A stretch of 64,000 nt of DNA from Comamonas fluminis (GTDB taxonomy: Bacteria; Pseudomonadota; Gammaproteobacteria; Burkholderiales; Burkholderiaceae_C), in assembly GCF_019186805.1 (NCBI RefSeq), contig NZ_CP066783.1, positions 549,501 through 613,500 on the forward strand, given 5' to 3'. Positions 1-7,782 of this stretch are shown here, in pieces. The notes under the pieces were generated by a model. That model was given only the letters and a program-made list of their open reading frames with translations. It had not been told where the DNA came from and searched no databases. Position 1 is the first letter of the stretch, and the number at the start of each line of letters is the position of its first letter. Position numbers and translations under genes: made by a program.

Positions 1-898
1 TCCAAATATCCGAACCGAACGGCCACCGTTGCTGGAGCATGCAGGAGACGTGGAGCGCCTGCGGCTATTGCTCAAAGCGGGAGCCAACCCCAATGCAGTC
101 GATGCATCGGGTCGCACAGCCTTGCATCTTGCGGCGTTGGGTCAGATCGCCGCCGTGCGTTTGCTGCTGCAGAACATGGCTCCGGCTGGGGTGCGTGCTG
201 TGGATGTAGATGGCAATAGTGCGCTGGATATTGCGGCAGGCGCTGGTAGAGCGGATATCGTTTCACTGTTGCTGGCTCAAGGGTTGGAGCCGACTGCGAA
301 CGGCTGGTCCCGCGCGTTGAGTGGCGGGTGGTTGCAGACTGCGGCCATGTTGGAGCAAGCACACCATGGTGACAAATGGCCTTTGCCTGAGGCAAGTGAA
401 CTCGACGCGGCACGGCTTTACGGCTTGATTTTGCGTGGGGAAAAAACACAAGCGCGCCAGACTTACGAGCAATCCCAGAATAGTGCTTGTGGCCGACTGA
501 CACCCTTGATGCAGGCCGTTGAAATGCACAATGAAGAGGCGGTACGTGCCTTGCTTTCTTTGGGCATTGATGTGAACTTTCAGGCGCCTGCGGCGATTCG
601 CTCGGTGTCTTTCGTGCCCGCCATGTCATCGTCGGGGCGTGCAGTTCAGCAGTATGTGTTGCCACCGCCTTGTGCAGACAAGCCAGTGGCGGTCGTCAGC
701 AGCGGTAGCTCGGCCCTGATGCTGGCCGTTGCCAATCAGTCTTTGGGTATTGCGCAACTGCTGGTGGCTGCAGGGGCAGACCCTGCTCAGCGTAGCCACT
801 ATGGGGCTCAGTATTCGGCGCAGAGTCTCTGGCAAACCCAGACATTGCAAAACAAGAGCGATCATGCTGCTTGGAAGCGTGTTTTACGTCTGGCTTGA
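1..898 (+). CDS. Ankyrin-repeat protein, 5' end outside the window
   Basis: The reading frame is open from the first bases of the window (no stop upstream of the TTG at 29), so the gene starts outside and only the C-terminal 290 or so residues are visible. Several ankyrin repeats can be read: the motif pattern G-R-T-A-L-H-L-A-A near the start, then D-x-D-G-N-S-A-L-D-I-A-A, L-T-P-L-M-Q-A-V-E and S-A-L-M-L-A-V-A. Such repeats form a helical solenoid for protein-protein contact. No catalytic domain or membrane segment is visible in this part. The partner and the cellular role cannot be inferred from the sequence. The gene ends about 60 bases upstream of the dehydrogenase gene in the same direction. 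Confidence 0.8.
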   Translation, partial: PNIRTERPPLLEHAGDVERLRLLLKAGANPNAVDASGRTALHLAALGQIAAVRLLLQNMAPAGVRAVDVDGNSALDIAAGAGRADIVSLLLAQGLEPTANGWSRALSGGWLQTAAMLEQAHHGDKWPLPEASELDAARLYGLILRGEKTQARQTYEQSQNSACGRLTPLMQAVEMHNEEAVRALLSLGIDVNFQAPAAIRSVSFVPAMSSSGRAVQQYVLPPPCADKPVAVVSSGSSALMLAVANQSLGIAQLLVAAGADPAQRSHYGAQYSAQSLWQTQTLQNKSDHAAWKRVLRLA

Positions 899-959
899 TC
901 GCAAAGAGTTAATAACAAATGACCGCAGTGAGTCCTTCAAACCGTTAGGCTTCACACCT

Positions 960-1883
960 ATGAAAATCGCTTTTTGCTGTGAAGATACGCGGCCAGAACC
1001 CTGGCTCAAAGGTTTGAATGAGGCTCTGCCCGGTGCCGAGATCGCTATCTGGGAGCCGGGTGTGGCGCAGGCTGATTACGCCTTGGTCTGGGCGCCTCCC
1101 CAGCAGTTCATCGACGAGCAGGCTACGGGCCTGAAAGCCATGTTCAACATCGGCGCGGGGGTAGATGCACTGCTGCCGCTGACGATTCCTGCGGAGCTGC
1201 CCGTCTACCGCCTGGAAGACGCGGGCATGGCAGTGCAGATGGCCGAATATGTGGCGCAGGCGGTGATTCGCTTCTTCCGTGGGCTGGACCAGTACGAAGC
1301 CGACATGGCGGAGGGTGTGTGGCAGCACCAGCGCAATCCCAAGCGTGCAGACTATCCCGTGGGTGTGATGGGCCTGGGCAAGATGGGCGAGCGCGTGGCC
1401 AAGGCGCTGACGGTGTTTGATTTCAAGGTCAATGGCTGGAGCCGCTCGCTGCGCGACATGGATGGTGTGCAGTGCTTTGGCGGCATGGCGCAGCTGGACG
1501 ACTTCCTGCGCCAGAGCCGTATTCTGGTCAATCTGCTGCCGCTGCATGCCGAGACAGAAAATATCATCAACGCCCGCACGCTGGCGCTGCTGCAGCCCGG
1601 TGCTTATGTCATCAACGTGGGGCGTGGCGGTCATCTGGTGGATACGGACCTAATTGCGCAGATCGATTCCGGTCATGTCAGCGGCGCCATGCTGGACGTG
1701 TTTCGTGAGGAGCCTCTACCAGAGTCACACCCCTTCTGGAAGCAGCCAAAAATCATACTTACCCCCCATACTTCGGCCCGCACGCTGGCGGCAGACAGCA
1801 TTGCTCAGATCGTTGGCAAGGTCGCCGCCATGAGCCGAGGAGAGTCCGTCTCAGGTCGCGTTGATCTGAGAAAAGGCTATTGA
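960..1883 (+). CDS. D-2-hydroxyacid dehydrogenase, GhrA-like (glyoxylate/hydroxypyruvate reductase A)
   Basis: A 307-residue NAD(P)H-dependent oxidoreductase of the D-2-hydroxyacid dehydrogenase family; members related to GhrA reduce glyoxylate and hydroxypyruvate in the cytoplasm. The Rossmann nucleotide motif GLGKMG lies at residues 138-143. The usual catalytic triad can be read as Arg222 (in NVGRGG), Glu251 and His270 (in LTPHTSA). The frame is open further upstream, to 729, but that part overlaps the ankyrin gene; the ATG at 960 gives the family's usual N-terminus (MKIAFCCED) and length. No strong ribosome-binding site is visible. It lies 16 bases upstream of the HMG-CoA lyase gene, so the two are probably co-transcribed. 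The substrate is inferred from family only. Confidence 0.85.
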   Translation: MKIAFCCEDTRPEPWLKGLNEALPGAEIAIWEPGVAQADYALVWAPPQQFIDEQATGLKAMFNIGAGVDALLPLTIPAELPVYRLEDAGMAVQMAEYVAQAVIRFFRGLDQYEADMAEGVWQHQRNPKRADYPVGVMGLGKMGERVAKALTVFDFKVNGWSRSLRDMDGVQCFGGMAQLDDFLRQSRILVNLLPLHAETENIINARTLALLQPGAYVINVGRGGHLVDTDLIAQIDSGHVSGAMLDVFREEPLPESHPFWKQPKIILTPHTSARTLAADSIAQIVGKVAAMSRGESVSGRVDLRKGY

Positions 1884-1899
1884 TTCCAAGGAGATAGAA

Positions 1900-2808
1900 A
1901 TGAAGTACCCCGCACGCGTGAAACTCATCGACGTAGGCCCGCGCGACGGCCTGCAGAACGAAAAGCAGCCGGTGCCCGCTGACATCAAGATTGAGCTGGT
2001 GCAGCGCCTGCAGGACGCGGGCCTCAAGGAGATTGAAGTCACCAGCTATGTGTCGCCCAAGTGGGTGCCGCAGATGGGTGACAACGTCGAGGTGATGGCA
2101 GGCATCACGCGCAAGAGCGGGGTACTTTATTCGGTGCTGACGCCCAACCTCAAAGGCTTTGAGGCGGCTGTGGCATCCAATCCCGATGAGATTGTGGTGT
2201 TTGGCGCGGCCAGCGAGGCCTTTAGTCAGAAGAACATCAACTGCTCGATTGCTGAAAGCATTGAGCGTTTTGCGCCCGTGGTGCAGGCTGCGCTGGATGC
2301 TGGCATTGCCGTGCGCGGTGCCATGAGCTGCACGGTGGGTTGTCCGTATGAGGGCGAGATCGCCCCCGAGAAGGTGAGCTATTTGGCGGGCCTGATGAAG
2401 AACATCGGCGTGCAACGCGTGGACGTTGCCGACACCATTGGCGTGGGAACGCCCATCAAGGTGCAAAAAGCGCTGGAGGCCACGCTGGCGCACTTTGATA
2501 TCGACCAAGTGTCTGGCCATTTTCACGACACCTATGGTCAGGCCTTGAGCAACACGCTGGCGGCGCTGGAGGTGGGCGTGTGGAATTTCCAGTCGTCAGT
2601 GGCCGGTCTGGGCGGCTGCCCGTATGCCAAGGGCGCAACGGGCAATGTGGCGACCGAAGACGTGGTTTATCTGCTTCACGGCATGGGCATTGAGACCGGC
2701 ATTGATCTGGACAAGCTCATCGATGCAGGTCAGTTCATCAGCGAGTTTCTGGGGCGTCCTACGCAGTCGCGTGTGGCCAAGGCTTTGCTGACCAAGCGTG
2801 CTGGCTGA
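1900..2808 (+). CDS. Hydroxymethylglutaryl-CoA lyase
   Basis: 302 residues, the normal length for bacterial HMG-CoA lyase, which cleaves 3-hydroxy-3-methylglutaryl-CoA to acetoacetate and acetyl-CoA, the last step of leucine breakdown. The TIM-barrel N-terminal motif with Arg15-Asp16 (GPRDGLQ) binds metal and substrate. HFHDTYGQ carries metal-binding histidines. The loop GLGGCPYA-x-GATGN carries the catalytic Cys240. The ATG at 1900 follows a good ribosome-binding site (AAGGAGAT). The rest of a leucine pathway (isovaleryl-CoA dehydrogenase, methylcrotonyl-CoA carboxylase) is not in this window. Confidence 0.93.
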   Translation: MKYPARVKLIDVGPRDGLQNEKQPVPADIKIELVQRLQDAGLKEIEVTSYVSPKWVPQMGDNVEVMAGITRKSGVLYSVLTPNLKGFEAAVASNPDEIVVFGAASEAFSQKNINCSIAESIERFAPVVQAALDAGIAVRGAMSCTVGCPYEGEIAPEKVSYLAGLMKNIGVQRVDVADTIGVGTPIKVQKALEATLAHFDIDQVSGHFHDTYGQALSNTLAALEVGVWNFQSSVAGLGGCPYAKGATGNVATEDVVYLLHGMGIETGIDLDKLIDAGQFISEFLGRPTQSRVAKALLTKRAG

Positions 2809-2844
2809 CGCATGGGGGCATTGGGCGGCGCTAGGATATTGGGC

Positions 2845-3417
2845 ATGCCAAATCAATCTCGTCATGCCCTGAAACGTCTGGGCTTTGCCTCGCTGACTCT
2901 GTCCCTGGGCCTTCTGCTTTCTGCCTGCGCTGGCATGGATGCCCAGGAGTGCAAAGACACCGACTGGGCCTATCTGGGCCAGCTGGATGCCATGGATGGC
3001 AAGCTCGACATCAACACACGGGGCAAGCGCCATTTCAGAACCTGTAAGGACAACGGTGTGCAGATGGATGCGCGCGCCTACCAGCAGGGCTGGATGCGTG
3101 GCCTGAGGGATTTCTGCACGGCAGAGAGCGGCAAAGCCTTTGGTGAAGCAGGTCGTAAATACCAGTACGGATATTGCCCTGCACAGCTGGAGCCCGCCTT
3201 TATGCAAGGCTATGGCCCGGTGCGCGATCGCCGTGAGGTGCAGGAAGAGATGCAGCAGCTGGAGCGTCGCATCGACATGAAGAAAAAAGAGCTGCGTGAA
3301 GCCCGCAGCGCCAAGAACAGCGCCAGTCACATCGCCTATGTGGAAAAGGACTTGCGTGATCTGAATATCGAAATGCTGCAGCTGCGCTTCAAATTCGCGC
3401 AGATGCCTCAGCCATGA
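2845..3417 (+). CDS. DUF2799 lipoprotein
   Basis: About 190 residues. The chosen start (MPNQSRH) puts a lipoprotein signal at the N-terminus: a basic stretch, a leucine-rich core and the lipobox LLSAC, with Cys as the lipidated residue, so the mature protein is membrane-anchored. The body matches the DUF2799 pattern: regularly spaced cysteines, D-W-x-x-L-G, a Tyr-Gln-Gln-Gly-Trp repeat unit and a Y-x-Y-G-Y-C-P block. The last 60 residues are rich in Glu, Lys, Arg and Leu and look like a coiled coil. An in-frame ATG at 2812 would add 11 residues before the signal and is less likely. The stop overlaps the next start (ATGA). Function unknown. Confidence 0.82.
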   Translation: MPNQSRHALKRLGFASLTLSLGLLLSACAGMDAQECKDTDWAYLGQLDAMDGKLDINTRGKRHFRTCKDNGVQMDARAYQQGWMRGLRDFCTAESGKAFGEAGRKYQYGYCPAQLEPAFMQGYGPVRDRREVQEEMQQLERRIDMKKKELREARSAKNSASHIAYVEKDLRDLNIEMLQLRFKFAQMPQP

Positions 3418-4487
3418 GCCACATGCAGACGGCGGCGGATTTCATTGCAGCGCTTGATGTGGATGAGTCCGTCAAGGCCATGCAGCTGGAGTCGGTTTCT
3501 CGCGCACTCATGCCCTGGCTGCAGCAGGCACCTGCCGCAGAAGTCAATCAACTGGCGCAAGGGCTGCTTGCCGCCAATACGCGCTGGCATGTGACGCTGC
3601 ACGATACCCTGTCCTGGCTGGCCGATGAAGACTGGCCTGCGCTGGTGGATGCAGCGCTGCGCAGCGCACAGGCGCGCGCCAGCATGAGCGAGGCAGAGCG
3701 CACGGTGCTGGAGGCAGCCAGTTATCAACAGCCTGAACTCATCAAACCTTTGATAGCTCAGCTCGTAGACCTGGACTTCGATGTAGAGCTGTTTGAGACT
3801 GAAATGCAGGAGCAGACAGCGCAAGCTGCTATGCATTTGATATTTCCGCCGCGCTATCTGCAGCGTGAAATTGCATGGATTCCCCGGCACTGGCACCCCA
3901 GCTGGAATCTGCAGCCCGGCCCTGAGAGCTATTGCTTTGGAGGCCCGGGTGAGGGCCACTGCCAGCATTGTGGCAGGCAGTTGCAACACCTGATCAGCCT
4001 GCCTGCAAGCCAGGTGTTTGGCTGCGATCAGCCAGCAGGCAAAACCGTGCATCTGCAGCTGTGCCTGTCCTGCATGGAAAGCGGCGTGGGCGAGCTGCAT
4101 TACCGCCATGACTCAGAAGGTGTGGCGCATTGCCTGAATGCGGCGCAGGATGGGCAGTTGCAGGAGCCAGACATGGAGTGCGGCCCTTTGCGTGCTACCG
4201 AAGCTGCACTGTCTGCAACGCCCGCACGCTGGCAGCGTCAGGACTGGGGGCAGTCCAACGGCCGTGAGAATCTGTATCGCGTGGGTGGTACGCCTGCATG
4301 GATTCAATCACCATGGGTGCCAGTGTGTACCTGCTGCGGCCAGAGCATGCGTTTTGTGCTGCAGCTGGATTCTCAGATTCCGCAGGCCGATGGCGCAGTC
4401 GCCCATTACTGGGGCAGCGGCGGCATGCTTTACGGCTTTGCCTGCGCTCCTTGTGCTCACAGCGCCTACATCACTCAGTACACTTGA
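3414..4487 (+). CDS. Hypothetical protein with Cys-pair (zinc-ribbon-like) motifs
   Basis: 357 residues, translationally coupled to the upstream lipoprotein through an ATGA overlap. I do not recognise a named family with certainty. The N-terminal third is helical and Ala/Gln/Leu-rich. The middle contains C-x-x-C-G and C-L-S-C pairs. The C-terminus contains C-T-C-C-G followed by an L-Q-L-D-S stretch, G-G-M-L-Y-G-F and C-A-P-C, which would suit zinc-binding knuckles. The C-terminal pattern recalls DUF1963-type proteins, a weak resemblance. No signal peptide, so probably cytoplasmic. Bases about 3745-3845 of this gene resemble the intergenic inverted repeat family B; see findings. Confidence 0.7.
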   Translation: MSHMQTAADFIAALDVDESVKAMQLESVSRALMPWLQQAPAAEVNQLAQGLLAANTRWHVTLHDTLSWLADEDWPALVDAALRSAQARASMSEAERTVLEAASYQQPELIKPLIAQLVDLDFDVELFETEMQEQTAQAAMHLIFPPRYLQREIAWIPRHWHPSWNLQPGPESYCFGGPGEGHCQHCGRQLQHLISLPASQVFGCDQPAGKTVHLQLCLSCMESGVGELHYRHDSEGVAHCLNAAQDGQLQEPDMECGPLRATEAALSATPARWQRQDWGQSNGRENLYRVGGTPAWIQSPWVPVCTCCGQSMRFVLQLDSQIPQADGAVAHYWGSGGMLYGFACAPCAHSAYITQYT

Positions 4488-4527
4488 TGCGCAGGGCGCG
4501 GTGGGCGCTCTTTCTTCGAGAGTTTGT

Positions 4528-5025
4528 ATGTGTGGATCAGAACTTCACGCGCTGCCGGAAGGGGTGCAGCGCGTCAGCCGCTTTTTGCAGGATGCTGGCC
4601 ATCCCCTTGCGCCGCAGATGCTGGACGGTGCTGCCCGCACAGCGCAGGAAGCGGCAGATCAGCTCAGCATTCTGGTCGGCCAGGTTGCCAAGAGCATCAT
4701 TTTCAAGCGCAGGTTGGATGGCGCTGCCGTGCTGGTGGTGACATCAGGCGACAAGCGCGTGGATGAAAAAAAAGTGGCAGAGCTGGTGGGCAAGATTGGC
4801 CGTGCAGATGCGGACTTTGTCAAAGCCAGTACAGGCTTTTCGATTGGCGGAGTCAGCCCTGTGGCGCATGCCAGCAAGGTGGTGACGCTGATCGATCAGG
4901 AACTGCTGCGCTTTGATGTGGTGTGGGCAGCGGCAGGCCACCCGTATGGCGTGTTTCCCGCAACGCCTACCCAGTTGCAGGCGCTGACCGGCGCCCCATG
5001 GTCCGATGTGGTGGAGCAGACATGA
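4528..5025 (+). CDS. YbaK/EbsC-type aminoacyl-tRNA deacylase
   Basis: 165 residues, the usual size of free-standing YbaK/ProX domains, which hydrolyse mischarged tRNA (typically Cys- or Ala-tRNA-Pro) in the cytoplasm. Typical features are the conserved K-S-I-I-F-K strand, a V-L-V-V-T-S-G-D block, the lysine-rich D-E-K-K-V segment, the glycine loop FSIGGVSPV, and the C-terminal AAGHPYGVFPATP signature. The frame is open back to 4138 but overlaps the previous gene; ATG 4528 (MCGSELHALP) fits the family, and a GTG at 4501 in frame is an alternative. The stop overlaps the next start (ATGA), so the two genes are coupled. Substrate not determinable here. Confidence 0.85.
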   Translation: MCGSELHALPEGVQRVSRFLQDAGHPLAPQMLDGAARTAQEAADQLSILVGQVAKSIIFKRRLDGAAVLVVTSGDKRVDEKKVAELVGKIGRADADFVKASTGFSIGGVSPVAHASKVVTLIDQELLRFDVVWAAAGHPYGVFPATPTQLQALTGAPWSDVVEQT

Positions 5026-5321
5026 GTGAAATTCTGAACGAGCAAACGCTGCAAGAGCAGCAGGCGCAACAGCAGCAGCTGGTGCAACTGGCCACCAGGG
5101 CCGAAGTGGCACTGGCCTGGGCTGAGGCCGATCAGCCCGTGGCATCGCCCTGCATCAATGTCTGCCGCATGACGGAAGACCGCAGCCACTGCAAGGGCTG
5201 CTTCAGAACCATTGATGAGATTCGTGCATGGTCCAAGGCGGACAGCGAGCAGCGTCAGCAGATCTGGACGCAGCTGCTGCAGCGCGCTGGATTGCAGGAC
5301 CCAAGAGTTGCGGATTTGTGA
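5022..5321 (+). CDS. DUF1289 protein
   Basis: 99 residues. The N-terminal half is Gln/Glu-rich and probably helical. The C-terminal half is the DUF1289 motif: S-P-C-I-N-V-C-R-M, then C-K-G-C-F-R-T-I-D-E-I, followed by W-S and a Q-I-W. The four cysteines could bind a metal. Function is not established. It starts inside the stop of the deacylase gene (ATGA), and the next gene begins at or close to its stop, so the three genes form one coupled unit. Confidence 0.82.
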   Translation: MSEILNEQTLQEQQAQQQQLVQLATRAEVALAWAEADQPVASPCINVCRMTEDRSHCKGCFRTIDEIRAWSKADSEQRQQIWTQLLQRAGLQDPRVADL

Positions 5322-5341
5322 GCGACAAAGGCAGGCAGGAC

Positions 5342-5983
5342 ATGAAGCACATCACTTTCTATCTGGATTTTGTTTCCCCCTACGCCTGGCTGGCGCTGGA
5401 GCAGATACCGCAGGCCTTGCAGGGCATCAGCCACCATATTGAATACCGACCTGTGTTGCTGGGGGCCTTGCTGCAGGGCGATGCGAACCCCGGGCCGGCT
5501 GGCATTCCCGCCAAGCGCACCTGGACGTATCGGCATGTCAGCTGGCTGGGGCAGTCGCTGGGGATTCCATTGCAGATGCCTGCACAGCATCCTTTCAACC
5601 CTTTGCCTTTGCTGCGGCTGGCGCTGGCCCATGGGCGTAACGGCAGCATCAACCGCTTTGTGGCACAGGCGGTGATGCAGCATGCCTGGGTGGGAGGTTT
5701 GGATGCAAATGCGCCAGAGCGCTTGCAGGTACTGCGTGAGCTGCTACTGGAACAGAAGCATGCGGAAGAAGCAGGCGAGGACGTCAAGCAATGGCTGCGC
5801 AGCAATACCGATCAGGCCAAGCAGGTCGGCGTTTTTGGCGTGCCCGCCTGGGAGGTCGATGGCAAGGTGTTCTGGGGCCAGGATGCGCTGCCCATGCTGC
5901 GCAGCTACTTGCAGGGTGACGCATGGTTTGAGCCGCAATGGGAAGCTGCGGCGCAGGTGGAGTCAGGACTGAAGAAGAGCTGA
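5342..5983 (+). CDS. 2-hydroxychromene-2-carboxylate isomerase-like (DsbA/GST-kappa fold)
   Basis: 213 residues with the thioredoxin-like fold of the HCCA isomerase/GST-kappa group. Members use glutathione and act either in naphthalene breakdown (HCCA isomerase) or as general thiol-dependent isomerases. Evidence: the N-terminal strand and loop YLDFVSPYAW with the active-site Ser in place of a CxxC, and the cis-proline segment GVFGVPAWEV. ATG 5342 is chosen; an in-frame GTG at 5318 overlaps the stop of the preceding gene (GTGA) and would add 8 residues. No aromatic degradation genes lie nearby, so the substrate is open. Confidence 0.83.
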   Translation: MKHITFYLDFVSPYAWLALEQIPQALQGISHHIEYRPVLLGALLQGDANPGPAGIPAKRTWTYRHVSWLGQSLGIPLQMPAQHPFNPLPLLRLALAHGRNGSINRFVAQAVMQHAWVGGLDANAPERLQVLRELLLEQKHAEEAGEDVKQWLRSNTDQAKQVGVFGVPAWEVDGKVFWGQDALPMLRSYLQGDAWFEPQWEAAAQVESGLKKS

Positions 5984-6034
5984 TGCATGACCAGAATCAG
6001 CAGAAACGGCGACTTGGGTTGATGTCGCTGTTCA

Positions 6035-6066
6035 TAAAAAAGGAGCTTTATCGGCTCCTTTTTTTT
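6035..6066. terminator. Bidirectional Rho-independent terminator
   Basis: Inverted repeat AAAAAAGGAGC / GCTCCTTTTTT around a short AT-rich loop, with A and T runs on both sides. It lies between two convergent genes and can serve both. Confidence 0.88.
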
Positions 6067-6082
6067 GAGGGCGCAATGGGTT

Positions 6083-7588
6083 TCAGGAAACAAAGACTTC
6101 CGTGATGGGCTGGCCCAGGCTGATCAGTTGAGCGGCTAGTTCTTCCTGGCGCACTTTGTCCTTGCCGCCCGCCCATTTTGCGTTGATGGGGTGGGTATCC
6201 GCGCTCCATGCTGCTTTGAAATCCACCTTGAATTTGTCGAGCGCGCCGTACATGTCGAGGACAGTGGCCAGAACGTGAAGGTGGTCAACGCGGGTTGCAA
6301 ATTTGCCGGTCTTGACGCGATTGGCGGGGCCGTAAAACAGTGTGGTGATCGGGTCGTGACCATACATATAACTGGTCTTGCCGCCGAAATAGGTGTCCAT
6401 GCCGACGTTGGCTACGCCGTTGCTGGAATCTGTGAAGCCGTCTTCATCGGTGGTGATGATGAGCAATGCGTCGTTGGCCTTGGCCCAGTCGGCATAAGGC
6501 TTGATGTGTGTCTGCAGCCAGTCGTCGGCCGCCTTGAAGGTGCCGGTATGGATGTTTTCCATATTGTTGGGCACGACCAGGGAGACCGTTGGAAGCGCAT
6601 CGAAGGATGCGGCTTTACCCTCTTTGTCCACCGCAAATCCAGGGTACTTGCTGCCATCTGCATCGACCGTGTTGGTCATGGCCAGGTTGGTGCTCACGGG
6701 CAGCGTAAAGCGCAACTTATCGCTGGGAACCGTCTTTCCGTAGGCAGGGAAGTTGATCCAGTTGATGGCCGGGTTGTGGCGGCGTGCATAGCCATCGGCA
6801 ACGCCAGCGGGGTTGAACGCTTTTTCGTTGTACGAGGGGTAGGGCAGCGACGAAGAGAAAGTCGCGAAGGTGAAGCCTTTGTCAATGATGGCCGAGCCCA
6901 GATTGGGGGTCGTAAAAGGCAGCGACACATTGGGAAAGCTGGTGACCAATTCGTTCGATAGACCCACTTCTGCTGAAAAATTGGGTGCAGGTTTTCCGCT
7001 GGCATCAACAAGCGTGTTGCCATATTGGTCGGCATAGGCAGCCACGGCGGCAGGGCTTGTTTTACGGCCCGAGCCGGGGGACTCGAACCAGTCTGGCAGA
7101 AAGCCCTGGTTGTGCCCCGCAAACTGGTAGAAGTAATTGGTCTGGCTACCGCGTGCAGGTACGGGGTGCACGAACTGAGGGCCCATGCTCCAGGTGCTAG
7201 TGCCTGGGCTTTTGGGGTCTGAGGCAATCACGGCCCCGCCCACAGGGATTCGGCCATACGGCGTGGGGGCTGCATAGGAGGCCGTTAGCAGCGCGCTGGC
7301 AGATGCCAGCTGGTTGAGGTACGGCATTTCCTGGTTGTCTATCAACTGCGAGAAAGACTTGTTCTCCAGTATCACCACCACCGTCTTTTTGGGCGCCCAG
7401 CGCGCCGTGACCTTGTCTTTGTTGTCGCTTTCCGTGCTGTCATTTCCGCCGCCGCAAGCGGTGAGCAATGTGGCGCCAAAGCCGCCTGTCAAACCGGCAG
7501 CAACGGCACCTCGCAGAATCTTGCGGCGCGAGATATCTGTGCTCAAAGAAGCGTTTTCGTGAGCGTTCGGGGATTTTTGATCAGGCAT
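6083..7588 (-). CDS. Tat-exported phosphoesterase (phospholipase C/acid phosphatase family), predicted lipoprotein
   Basis: 501 residues from the ATG at 7588; an upstream in-frame start at 7672 is possible and no clear ribosome-binding site settles it. The N-terminus has a twin-arginine motif (S-R-R-K-I-L), a hydrophobic core and a lipobox (LLTAC), predicting folded export and lipid anchoring. The body resembles the PF04185 phosphoesterase family (phospholipase C, AcpA): V-V-V-I-L-E-N-K-S-F-S near the start, an I-I-T-T-D-E-D-G-F block and Y-G-H-D-P near the C-terminus, supplying Asp, Glu and His ligands. Divergent from the cytochrome c peroxidase gene. Whether it acts on phospholipids or phosphate monoesters cannot be told. 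Confidence 0.82.
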   Translation of the reverse strand: MPDQKSPNAHENASLSTDISRRKILRGAVAAGLTGGFGATLLTACGGGNDSTESDNKDKVTARWAPKKTVVVILENKSFSQLIDNQEMPYLNQLASASALLTASYAAPTPYGRIPVGGAVIASDPKSPGTSTWSMGPQFVHPVPARGSQTNYFYQFAGHNQGFLPDWFESPGSGRKTSPAAVAAYADQYGNTLVDASGKPAPNFSAEVGLSNELVTSFPNVSLPFTTPNLGSAIIDKGFTFATFSSSLPYPSYNEKAFNPAGVADGYARRHNPAINWINFPAYGKTVPSDKLRFTLPVSTNLAMTNTVDADGSKYPGFAVDKEGKAASFDALPTVSLVVPNNMENIHTGTFKAADDWLQTHIKPYADWAKANDALLIITTDEDGFTDSSNGVANVGMDTYFGGKTSYMYGHDPITTLFYGPANRVKTGKFATRVDHLHVLATVLDMYGALDKFKVDFKAAWSADTHPINAKWAGGKDKVRQEELAAQLISLGQPITEVFVS

Positions 7589-7782
7589 TTTTATGGCGTC
7601 GTGGGAGTCAATAGCGGCGAACTCTACGGTGTGGATATGACGAAGCTGTGACGAGTGCCCTGGTTCATGCATCTGTCATACGCATGTCATGTCCATGACA
7701 AAAATGCAGGTCTTCAGATCTCCTGCGACTGCTGCGCATATGGCCCTGCTGTATCGGCCTTTGCGCTTTTTCCTTTGTTCGA

